Origin: Seohaeicola saemankumensis
GTDB taxonomy: Bacteria > Pseudomonadota > Alphaproteobacteria > Rhodobacterales > Rhodobacteraceae
Length of the DNA: 64,000 bases
NCBI RefSeq assembly: GCF_042678485.1
Contig: NZ_JBHTKR010000007.1
Location: 62,001-126,000, forward strand
Direction of reading: 5' to 3'
Shown in pieces: positions 16,581 to 23,678 of the stretch. Position 1 is the first letter of the stretch. The number at the start of each line of letters is the position of its first letter. The notes under the pieces are model-generated. The model did not search any database, was not told where the DNA came from, and worked only from the letters and a program-made list of their open reading frames with translations. A program made the position numbers and the translations under genes.

Positions 16581-18245
16581 TCAGACATCCTCCATCTGCT
16601 GCGAGCCACCGCCGCAGGCTTTCACCTCGGCCCCGTTGGGCATCCTGAAATCCTTGGCCCGCTCGATCGCGCGCTCCTTGCCCTGGGCGCGCAGAGCTTC
16701 GCGCCGCTCGGCCGCGCGGGCGGCCTTGTCGGCGGAGGCGTCCCAATCCTCCATCTGCGCCTCGGCGATGGTGCGGGTCTGATCGAAATGGAAATCCAGC
16801 CGCCCTTTGGATTGCGGCCCGGCATAGCCGACCTTGCCCAGATCATAGAAGGTGCGCGCGAAACCGGCCTTGAGAAAGGCGTGCAGACACCCCAGCAGAT
16901 AGCGCCGGCGGAACCCGGTGCCGCGCCAGGGGTAATGGAACAGCGCCTTTTTCATGTAGAAGCGGCGGTAATTGTTCATCACCCCGTCCAGCAATTCGTC
17001 CCGCGTCATCGCGGCGGGTTTCATGATGGGGGTGACAAAGTTGTAGCGGCTGAAATCGAAAACCTCGACCTGGTCCTTGAGCTCCTGAAACAACGGGGTG
17101 AAGGGCCAGGGCGTGTACATCGACCAGTTGGCCAGATCGGGCTGCCAGTCCCAGGCCATCTTGTAGGTCTCGTTCAGCGTCTCGGGGGTTTCGTTGTCCA
17201 GACCCACGATGAATTGCGCCTCGACCAGGATATCGGCATCGCGCAAGAGCTTGATGGCCGTCTTGTTCTCTTCAACCTTGGTTTCCTTGTTGAAGATATC
17301 CAGCTTCATCTGGGCTGCGGCCTCGGTGCCAAGCGACACATGCACCAGCCCCGCCTTGCGGTAGAACGTCAGCAACTCGCGGTCGCGGTAGATGTCGGTG
17401 ACGCGGGTGTTGATGCCCCATTTCACGCGGTCAGGCAGGCCCCGGTCGATCAGCTCCTGGCAGAATTCGATGAATTTCCTGCGGTTGATCGTGGGTTCCT
17501 CGTCCGCAAGGATGAAGAACCCGACCTGGTGGTTGTTCACAAGGTCCTCGATCTCGTCCACGACCTTTTTCGGGTCGCGCACGCGGTAGTCGCGCCAGAA
17601 CTTCCACTGCGAACAGAAGGAACAGGTGAAGGGGCAGCCGCGCGCAAGATTGGGAATGGCGACGCGGGTATTCAGCGGGATGTACTTGTATTTCTCCCAC
17701 TCCAGGATGGACCAGTCAGGGTTGATCCCGTCGAGATCCTTGACGGTGCTGGCCGCAGGGGTGGCCACGATCTGATCGCCTTCGGTAAAGGCGATGCCCT
17801 TGATCTTGTGGCGGTCGGCGGGCCAGCGGCCATCCTGGATCGTCAGCATCAATTCGGTCAGGATCTCCTCGCCCTCGCCGCGCACGATCACATCGACCCA
17901 GGGTGCCTCGGACATGACCTGCTTGAACATGAAGGTCGCATGTACCCCGCCCATCATGCGGACCGCGCGCGGGCAATGGTCCTGCGCCAGCTTCAACACA
18001 TCCTCGGCCCGGTAGATCGAGGGCGTGATCGCGGTAACCCCCACCACATCGGGGTCCAGCGCCGCCATCCGGCGTCCCAGATCCTCGTCCGCGATATTAT
18101 CGGTCATCGCATCAATGAAATGGATGTCATCAAATCCGGCGCGGCGCAGGCTGCCCGTCAGATAGGCAACCCAAGCCGGAGGCCAGGTGCCCGCAATCTC
18201 GGCCCCACCCGAGCGATAATTGGGGTGAACGAACAGAATGCGCAT
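16581..18245 (-). CDS. bchE: anaerobic Mg-protoporphyrin IX monomethyl ester cyclase
   Basis: 554-residue B12-binding radical SAM enzyme that forms the fifth ring of bacteriochlorophyll without oxygen. Residues about 1-140 are a cobalamin-binding fold; the radical SAM cluster ligands are in RGCPFTCSFCSQW (Cys about 204, 208, 211). The C-terminal third (RRFYMKKALFHYPWRGTGFR) matches BchE. The ATG at 18245 has CAGGGAGTCTGCC before it; a longer frame reaching 18305 would begin inside the operators and is rejected. First gene of a bchE-bchJ operon with FNR and PpsR sites upstream. Confidence 0.95.
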   Translation of the reverse strand: MRILFVHPNYRSGGAEIAGTWPPAWVAYLTGSLRRAGFDDIHFIDAMTDNIADEDLGRRMAALDPDVVGVTAITPSIYRAEDVLKLAQDHCPRAVRMMGGVHATFMFKQVMSEAPWVDVIVRGEGEEILTELMLTIQDGRWPADRHKIKGIAFTEGDQIVATPAASTVKDLDGINPDWSILEWEKYKYIPLNTRVAIPNLARGCPFTCSFCSQWKFWRDYRVRDPKKVVDEIEDLVNNHQVGFFILADEEPTINRRKFIEFCQELIDRGLPDRVKWGINTRVTDIYRDRELLTFYRKAGLVHVSLGTEAAAQMKLDIFNKETKVEENKTAIKLLRDADILVEAQFIVGLDNETPETLNETYKMAWDWQPDLANWSMYTPWPFTPLFQELKDQVEVFDFSRYNFVTPIMKPAAMTRDELLDGVMNNYRRFYMKKALFHYPWRGTGFRRRYLLGCLHAFLKAGFARTFYDLGKVGYAGPQSKGRLDFHFDQTRTIAEAQMEDWDASADKAARAAERREALRAQGKERAIERAKDFRMPNGAEVKACGGGSQQMEDV

Positions 18246-18270
18246 GGCAGACTCCCTGAGGTTTTCAGAA

Positions 18271-18276
18271 ATTCTG
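18271..18276 (-). promoter_or_regulatory. possible -10 element of bchE
   Basis: CAGAAT (minus strand) lies at -12 to -7 if the upstream FNR box is at the class II position of -41.5, giving a transcription start near 18264 and a leader of about 19 bases. Four of six bases match TATAAT. Confidence 0.4.
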
Positions 18277-18286
18277 ACACATTGAA

Positions 18287-18304
18287 TGTCAACTTTAATT
18301 GACA
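18287..18304. promoter_or_regulatory. PpsR/CrtJ operator upstream of bchE
   Basis: TGTCAACTTTAATTGACA fits TGT-N12-ACA, the site of the aerobic photosynthesis repressor PpsR/CrtJ, and is a near-perfect TGTCAA..TTGACA dyad. It lies 42 bp upstream of the bchE ATG, over the predicted core promoter. A second inverted TGACA-N7-TGTCA dyad (18275-18291) shares one arm. Confidence 0.8.
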
Positions 18305-18312
18305 CAGATCAA
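18299..18312. promoter_or_regulatory. FNR/FnrL-type box upstream of bchE
   Basis: TTGACACAGATCAA matches TTGAY-N4-RTCAA exactly. It overlaps the PpsR site by 6 bases and the stop codon of the upstream BchJ-like gene. Its centre is 60 bp before the bchE ATG. Control of bchE by FnrL and PpsR is known in Rhodobacter sphaeroides. Confidence 0.75.
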
Positions 18313-18935
18313 GCGGAGAGCGCGGCAGGCTCCATCACCAGATGGAAACGGCAGGCATCCGCCCCCGCCGCCATGCAGCTTGTCTCGGTGCAACGCAGAC
18401 GGCTGTGGGCCATGCGGCGGAAGGTCTGCTGAAACAACTCTTCGTGCCATGCACAGATCGGGTTGGGGCTGTGCTCACCCCTGACAAGCGGGTTGTCCTT
18501 CAGCTGGAATTCACTGGTGCTCAGCAGTTGGAACTGGCCCGATCCGCCAAAGGCCCAGGAATTCTGCGCGGCATGGCGGCCCAGCATCCAGACAGCCATG
18601 GCCCAGGGCATGCTTGACATCAGCAGGCGGGCCCGCGCCGGAATGCGGTTGTACATGATCCATTCGACCGCATCACGCGCGGCTTCGCGCTGGATCATTT
18701 CGGCCTGGTCGGGGAATTGCCGCCGCAACGCCTGGTGCAGAACAGCGACCTGGCGTTCGCGCACATGCTCGCCATGCTCAGGCAGCCGTGTGAAGCGGGC
18801 CTCGTCCAGCAACTGGGCGACGATGGCGCCACCAAGATTGCGTTCGACCGCCGCCACCAGCGGCAGCACCGTCTGCGCGCCCATCATGCCGCGACGACGC
18901 GGCGGGCGCAGCAGTCCTGCCGTCGGGGCGGTCAC
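18309..18935 (-). CDS. second BchJ-like V4R-domain protein
   Basis: 208-residue paralogue of BchJ: RRGMMGAQTVLPLV matches BchJ GRGVIGPNAVLQLV; SGQFQLLSTSEFQLKDNPLV matches BchJ SGQFVVISPLVFDLRANPLV; the C-terminal Cys pattern is LRCTETSCMAAGADACRF. The likely start is GTG at 18935, which overlaps the stop of a 13-codon frame with its own strong ribosome-binding site (18973). An ATG at 18887 is the alternative. A PpsR site lies 154 bp upstream, so it should be controlled with bchE but from its own promoter. Its role is not established; it may be a photosynthesis regulator or pigment carrier. Confidence 0.72.
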   Translation of the reverse strand: MTAPTAGLLRPPRRRGMMGAQTVLPLVAAVERNLGGAIVAQLLDEARFTRLPEHGEHVRERQVAVLHQALRRQFPDQAEMIQREAARDAVEWIMYNRIPARARLLMSSMPWAMAVWMLGRHAAQNSWAFGGSGQFQLLSTSEFQLKDNPLVRGEHSPNPICAWHEELFQQTFRRMAHSRLRCTETSCMAAGADACRFHLVMEPAALSA

Positions 18936-18973
18936 AGCGCCGCCCCAGTCTTATGACGGGCCAATCGGGCCAT
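18932..18973 (-). other. 13-codon open frame overlapping the BchJ-like start (leader or frameshift)
   Basis: ATG at 18973 follows GGAAGGAAAGGATTTCGC, the best ribosome-binding site in this region, and reads MARLARHKTGAAL before a TGA that overlaps the GTG start of the BchJ-like gene. Either it couples translation to that gene or it is the true N-terminus separated by a one-base frameshift. Confidence 0.45.
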
Positions 18974-19088
18974 GCGAAATCCTTTCCTTCCCGCAGGGAG
19001 GACCCCCCGCAGGCAGCCCCGAAAACAGGGGGCGCGTATGGCGTAAAAAGGAAAAAGCGGCGTCGCAACGCCAACCGTGACCATAACT

Positions 19089-19106
19089 TGTCAATCAAAG
19101 TTGACA
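19089..19106. promoter_or_regulatory. PpsR/CrtJ operator upstream of the BchJ-like gene
   Basis: TGTCAATCAAAGTTGACA fits TGT-N12-ACA. Its reverse complement differs from the bchE operator at a single base of 18. It is 154 bp from the BchJ-like start and about 200 bp from carB on the other side. A TTGACA at its minus-strand end could serve as a -35 element. Confidence 0.75.
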
Positions 19107-19180
19107 TGGGTATCGGTTGCGGGGAGGTCAAGTGCTGCACTGAAGGATTGTGGAAGGCTGAATTTCGCCGCCAACAGGGC

Positions 19181-19208
19181 TTGCGCCGCATTCGGGGATG
19201 TCTATAAC
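19181..19208 (+). promoter_or_regulatory. carB: predicted carB promoter
   Basis: TTGCGC (19181-19186), 16 bases, then TATAAC (19203-19208). The implied transcription start is near 19215, eight bases before a strong hairpin. Confidence 0.5.
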
Positions 19209-19222
19209 CCACGAGAATTTGC

Positions 19223-19244
19223 GCGCGGAGGCCATCCTCCGCGC
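19223..19244 (+). other. perfect hairpin in the carB leader
   Basis: GCGCGGAGG-CCATC-CTCCGCGC folds as a perfect 9 bp stem with a 4-base loop about 57 bases before the carB ATG, close to the predicted 5' end of the mRNA. There is no U-run, so it is not an ordinary terminator; it may stabilise or regulate the leader. Confidence 0.5.
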
Positions 19245-19300
19245 TGGGCTGCCGCGCGGGTGGATGCTGCTTTCCGATCCGCGCGAAAAAGGGGACCGAC

Positions 19301-22300
19301 ATGCCAAAAAGAACCGATATCTCATCCATCATGATCATCGGAGCCGGTCCCATCGTGATCGGACAGGCCTGCGAGTTCGACTATTCCGGCGCACAAGCCT
19401 GCAAGGCCCTGCGTGAGGAAGGCTACCGCGTCATCCTTGTCAACTCCAACCCGGCCACCATCATGACCGATCCGGGTCTGGCGGACGCCACCTATATCGA
19501 ACCCATCACCCCCGAGGTCGTGGCCAAGATCATCGAAAAGGAACGCCCCGATGCGCTGCTGCCCACCATGGGCGGGCAGACGGGGCTGAACACCTCGCTG
19601 GCGCTGGCCGACATGGGCGTGCTGGAGAAATTCGGCGTGGAACTGATCGGCGCCAACCGCCAGGCCATTGAAATGGCGGAAGATCGCAAACTGTTCCGCG
19701 AAGCGATGGACCGGATCGGGCTGGAAAACCCAAAGGCAACCATCGTGGCCGCCCCCAAGAAGGACAACGGCAAGTACGACATCGCCGCCGGTCTGAAGCA
19801 GGCGATGGACGCGCTTGAGGAAATCGGCCTGCCCGCCATCATCCGTCCCGCCTTCACCCTTGGAGGCACCGGCGGCGGCGTGGCCTACAACCGCGACGAC
19901 TATGAATATTACTGCCGCTCCGGACTGGAAGCTTCGCCCATGGCGCAGATCCTGGTGGATGAATCGCTGCTGGGCTGGAAGGAATTCGAGATGGAGGTTG
20001 TCCGCGACAAGGCCGACAATGCCATCATCGTCTGCTCCATCGAAAACGTCGATCCGATGGGCGTGCATACGGGCGACTCGATCACCGTGGCCCCGGCGCT
20101 GACACTGACCGACAAGGAATACCAGATCATGCGCAACGGCTCGATCGCCGTGCTGCGCGAGATCGGCGTGGAAACCGGCGGGTCCAACGTGCAATGGGCG
20201 ATCAATCCGGCTGACGGGCGCATGGTCGTGATCGAGATGAACCCGCGTGTGTCGCGATCCTCGGCGCTGGCCTCAAAGGCGACGGGCTTTCCCATCGCCA
20301 AGGTCGCCGCGAAACTGGCCGTCGGCTACACGCTGGACGAGCTGGACAATGACATCACGAAGGTCACGCCCGCCAGTTTCGAGCCGACCATCGACTATGT
20401 CGTGACAAAGATCCCGCGCTTTGCCTTCGAGAAATTCCCCGGTTCGCAGCCTAACCTGACAACGGCGATGAAATCGGTGGGCGAAGCGATGGCCATTGGC
20501 CGCACGATCCATGAGTCGCTGCAAAAGGCGCTGGCCTCGATGGAGACCGGCCTGACCGGCTTTGACGAGGTCATGATCGAGGGCGCCCCCGAGAAATCGG
20601 CCGTGATCAAGGCCATCTCGATGGCCACCCCGGACCGGATGCGCACCATCGCACAGGCCATGCGGCACGGGCTGACCGATGACGAGATCCACGCGACCAC
20701 GATGTTCGACCCCTGGTTCCTGGCCCGGATCCGCGAGATCGTCGAGACCGAGGAAGAGATCCGCAAGCATGGCCTGCCCGTCACCGAACACGGGTTGCGC
20801 AAGCTCAAGATGATGGGCTTCACCGATGCACGGCTGGGCAACCTGACCGGCCGGTCTGAGGCAAACGTGCGCCGCGCCCGCCAGAACCTTGGCGTGAACG
20901 CCGTGTTCAAGCGGATCGACACCTGCGGCGCGGAATTCGAGGCGCAGACGCCTTACATGTATTCCACCTACGAGGCCCCCGCGATGGGCGACGTGGAATG
21001 CGAGGCGCGCCCGTCTGATCGCAAGAAGGTGGTGATCCTGGGCGGCGGCCCTAACCGGATCGGTCAGGGGATCGAGTTCGATTATTGCTGCTGCCACGCC
21101 TGCTTCGCGCTGTCGGACGTGGGTTATGAAACCATCATGATCAACTGCAACCCTGAAACCGTGTCGACCGATTACGACACCTCGGACCGGCTGTATTTCG
21201 AGCCGCTGACCTTTGAACATGTCATGGAAATCCTGCGGGTCGAGGAGCAGAACGGCACGTTGCATGGCGTGATCGTGCAGTTCGGCGGGCAGACGCCGCT
21301 GAAGCTGGCCAATGCGCTGTACGAAGAGGGCATTCCGATCCTGGGCACCACGCCCGACGCGATCGACCTTGCGGAAGACCGCGAGCGTTTCCAGCAGCTT
21401 GTCCAGCGCCTTGGCCTGAAACAGCCGCGCAACGGCATCGCCAGCACGGATGCCCAGGCGATGGCCATTGCCGAGGAAATCGGCTTTCCGCTGGTGATCC
21501 GTCCGTCTTACGTGCTGGGCGGCCGCGCGATGGAGATCGTGCGCGACATGGCCCATCTGGAACGCTACATCCGCGAAGCGGTGGTGGTGTCGGGTGACAG
21601 CCCCGTCTTGCTGGACAGCTACCTGTCCGGCGCGGTCGAAATGGATGTGGACGCGCTTTGCGATGGCAAGACCGTGCATGTCGCGGGCCTGATGCAGCAT
21701 ATCGAGGAAGCCGGCGTGCATTCCGGCGACAGCGCCTGTTCGTTGCCCCCCTATTCGCTGAGCCAGGACATCATCGACGAAGTCCACAAGCAGACCGAGG
21801 CGCTGGCCCTTGCGCTGGGTGTCGTGGGTCTGATGAACGTGCAATTCGCGGTCAAGGACGATGAAGTCTATCTGATCGAGGTGAACCCGCGCGCCTCGCG
21901 CACCGTGCCCTTCGTGGCAAAGGCGACGGACAGCGCGATCGCGTCGATTGCCGCGCGCCTGATGGCGGGAGAGCCGATGGCGAACTTCCCCCTGCGCGGC
22001 CCCTACCCCAAGGACGCAAAACCCGGCACCCTGCCTATGGCCGATCCGCTGACGCTGGCCGATCCGGCGATGCCGTGGTTCTCGGTCAAGGAGGCGGTTC
22101 TGCCCTTCGCGCGGTTCCCCGGCGTCGATACGATCCTTGGGCCGGAAATGCGCTCGACCGGCGAGGTGATGGGGTGGGACGTGTCCTTCCCGCTGGCCTT
22201 CCTCAAGGCGCAGCTGGGTGCCGGCACCGATCTGCCCCGCGAAGGCAAGGTGTTCATTTCCATCCGTGATGCCGACAAGACCGCCGATATGGTCGAAACC

Positions 22301-22630
22301 GCGCGTATCCTGACAGCGCTTGGCCTGCAGATCGTGGCGACACGGGGAACGGCCGCCTGGCTGCAGGAGAACGGTGTCGCCTGCGAAACAGTGAACAAGG
22401 TCTACGAAGGCCGGCCGAATATCGTCGACATGCTGAAGGATAGCGGCATCACATTGGTGATGAACACCACCGAAGGCGCGCAAGCGGTCGAGGACAGCCG
22501 CGAAATCCGCAAAGTGGCGCTATATGACAAGATCCCTTACTTTACAACCGCAGCGGGAAGCCATGCGGCCGCCCTTGCCATGCGCGCGCGGTCAGAGGGC
22601 GATTTCACCGTGATGCCGCTTCAGGGTTGA
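19301..22630 (+). CDS. carB: carbamoyl-phosphate synthase large subunit
   Basis: 1109-residue subunit that makes carbamoyl phosphate for arginine and pyrimidine synthesis from bicarbonate, two ATP and ammonia tunnelled from CarA. Two homologous ATP-grasp halves are visible (IGAGPIVIGQACEFDYSG and GGGPNRIGQGIEFDYCC mark their starts), followed by a C-terminal MGS-like allosteric domain. Full length. AAGGGGACCGAC precedes the ATG. carA is not in the window, so the subunits are separately encoded. A hairpin leader and a terminator flank it. Confidence 0.96.
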   Translation: MPKRTDISSIMIIGAGPIVIGQACEFDYSGAQACKALREEGYRVILVNSNPATIMTDPGLADATYIEPITPEVVAKIIEKERPDALLPTMGGQTGLNTSLALADMGVLEKFGVELIGANRQAIEMAEDRKLFREAMDRIGLENPKATIVAAPKKDNGKYDIAAGLKQAMDALEEIGLPAIIRPAFTLGGTGGGVAYNRDDYEYYCRSGLEASPMAQILVDESLLGWKEFEMEVVRDKADNAIIVCSIENVDPMGVHTGDSITVAPALTLTDKEYQIMRNGSIAVLREIGVETGGSNVQWAINPADGRMVVIEMNPRVSRSSALASKATGFPIAKVAAKLAVGYTLDELDNDITKVTPASFEPTIDYVVTKIPRFAFEKFPGSQPNLTTAMKSVGEAMAIGRTIHESLQKALASMETGLTGFDEVMIEGAPEKSAVIKAISMATPDRMRTIAQAMRHGLTDDEIHATTMFDPWFLARIREIVETEEEIRKHGLPVTEHGLRKLKMMGFTDARLGNLTGRSEANVRRARQNLGVNAVFKRIDTCGAEFEAQTPYMYSTYEAPAMGDVECEARPSDRKKVVILGGGPNRIGQGIEFDYCCCHACFALSDVGYETIMINCNPETVSTDYDTSDRLYFEPLTFEHVMEILRVEEQNGTLHGVIVQFGGQTPLKLANALYEEGIPILGTTPDAIDLAEDRERFQQLVQRLGLKQPRNGIASTDAQAMAIAEEIGFPLVIRPSYVLGGRAMEIVRDMAHLERYIREAVVVSGDSPVLLDSYLSGAVEMDVDALCDGKTVHVAGLMQHIEEAGVHSGDSACSLPPYSLSQDIIDEVHKQTEALALALGVVGLMNVQFAVKDDEVYLIEVNPRASRTVPFVAKATDSAIASIAARLMAGEPMANFPLRGPYPKDAKPGTLPMADPLTLADPAMPWFSVKEAVLPFARFPGVDTILGPEMRSTGEVMGWDVSFPLAFLKAQLGAGTDLPREGKVFISIRDADKTADMVETARILTALGLQIVATRGTAAWLQENGVACETVNKVYEGRPNIVDMLKDSGITLVMNTTEGAQAVEDSREIRKVALYDKIPYFTTAAGSHAAALAMRARSEGDFTVMPLQG

Positions 22631-22669
22631 CTCGCAAAAAAAACATACGACTTTTTGAATACTTATAAC

Positions 22670-22702
22670 AAAACGCCGTCCCATGCCCTGGGGCGGCGTT
22701 TT
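22670..22702 (+). terminator. carB intrinsic terminator
   Basis: AAAACGCCG and CGGCGTTTT form a 9 bp stem with internal CCC/GGG pairing, ending in TTTT, 40 bp after the carB stop. Confidence 0.8.
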
Positions 22703-23039
22703 GCTGTGTCTTTTCGGCGTCACGAAAATAACATACTTTCGGATACATATTTCTTGTAGCACTTTTTCGACCATAGGTTATTACTGGGGGTCACTGCGAA
22801 GTTCGCAGTCTTGACGAGTAGCCTCGATTCTCCATCGGGGTCTGGTTAAGTCCGCCGCATGCCAGCCCAAGGAGAGGGCCAGGGCCAGAAATGGCAGACC
22901 ATGCGGCGGACTGCGACAGCTTGACTGCGACGCGCCCACTCCTTGCCCCCCATGCGCTTGATCCTCTGCCCTGGATACCCCGCCGCCATCATGACCAAGA
23001 CGTCTTGCGCTTGACGCAATGGCCGCGCTAGATCGCTGC
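22703..23039. other. gene-free 337 bp between carB and tdk with inverted repeats
   Basis: No convincing gene. The first 80 bp are A/T-rich. Then come a palindrome ACTGCGAA-G-TTCGCAGT (22793-22809) and a perfect 12 bp inverted repeat GTCCGCCGCATG/CATGCGGCGGAC (22850-22861 and 22900-22911) around a 38 bp loop. Short broken frames on both strands suggest either a decayed insertion or a structured leader of tdk. No transposase family could be recognised. Confidence 0.5.
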
Positions 23040-23678
23040 ATGGCGAAGCTCTATTTCAATTTCTCAACCATGAACGCGGGCAAGTCGACCGTGCTGCTGC
23101 AGGCCTCGCATAACTATCGCGAGCGCGGCATGCAGACCTATCTGCTGACCGCGCAAGTCGACGGGCGCGCCGGTCACGGGCGCGTTGCATCCCGTATCGG
23201 CATTGGCGAGGCTGCGGATACATTCGCCCCGGGCGACAACCTGTTCGACCGGCTGGCCAAAAGGCTGGATCAGGGCGCTGTCGCCTGCGTATTCATCGAC
23301 GAGGCGCAATTCCTTGAACCCGAACAGGTCTGGGATCTGGCGCGCGCCGTCGATGATCTGGGCGTGCCGGTCATGTGCTACGGGTTGCGCGTCGATTTCA
23401 GGGGGGAATTGTTCCCCGGCTCGGCCACGCTGCTGGCGCTGGCGGATGAGCTGCGCGAGGTACGCACGATCTGCCATTGCGGGCGCAAGGCCACGATGGT
23501 GGTCCGCAAGGATGCCGCGGGGCGTGCGCTGCGTGACGGGGCGCAGGTGCAGATCGGTGGCAATGAAACCTACCTGAGCCTGTGCCGACGTCACTGGCGC
23601 GAGGCGGTGGGCGATCGTCCCCGCAGTGCCGTGGGCGGCGATCAGACCCGCTGGATCAGCACCGACCCCACGGAATAA
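23040..23678 (+). CDS. tdk: thymidine kinase (type II, zinc-binding)
   Basis: 212-residue enzyme phosphorylating thymidine for DNA salvage. P-loop FSTMNAGKST at the start, Walker B FIDEAQFL, and zinc-ligand cysteines in TICHCGRKA and SLCRRHW: the family of E. coli Tdk. The ATG at 23040 (MAKLYFNF) is chosen over an in-frame start 7 codons upstream; no clear ribosome-binding site precedes it. Its 3' end overlaps the convergent KAS III-like gene by 37 bp. Confidence 0.93.
   Translation: MAKLYFNFSTMNAGKSTVLLQASHNYRERGMQTYLLTAQVDGRAGHGRVASRIGIGEAADTFAPGDNLFDRLAKRLDQGAVACVFIDEAQFLEPEQVWDLARAVDDLGVPVMCYGLRVDFRGELFPGSATLLALADELREVRTICHCGRKATMVVRKDAAGRALRDGAQVQIGGNETYLSLCRRHWREAVGDRPRSAVGGDQTRWISTDPTE

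Noticed and set aside
16482..18302. 606-codon plus-strand frame over bchE
   Set aside because: Antisense shadow of a well-recognised gene; composition is that of mirrored codons.
18246..18305. 20-codon N-terminal extension of BchE
   Set aside because: It would start inside the PpsR and FNR sites, has no ribosome-binding site, and BchE proteins begin at MRILFVHPN, which has a good one.
20273..22483. 736-codon minus-strand frame within carB
   Set aside because: Antisense shadow of carB, His/Arg-rich translation with no family likeness.
22781..23041. Possible transposase remnant before tdk
   Set aside because: Inverted repeats and broken frames are suggestive, but no transposase motif could be recognised, so a mobile element was not called.
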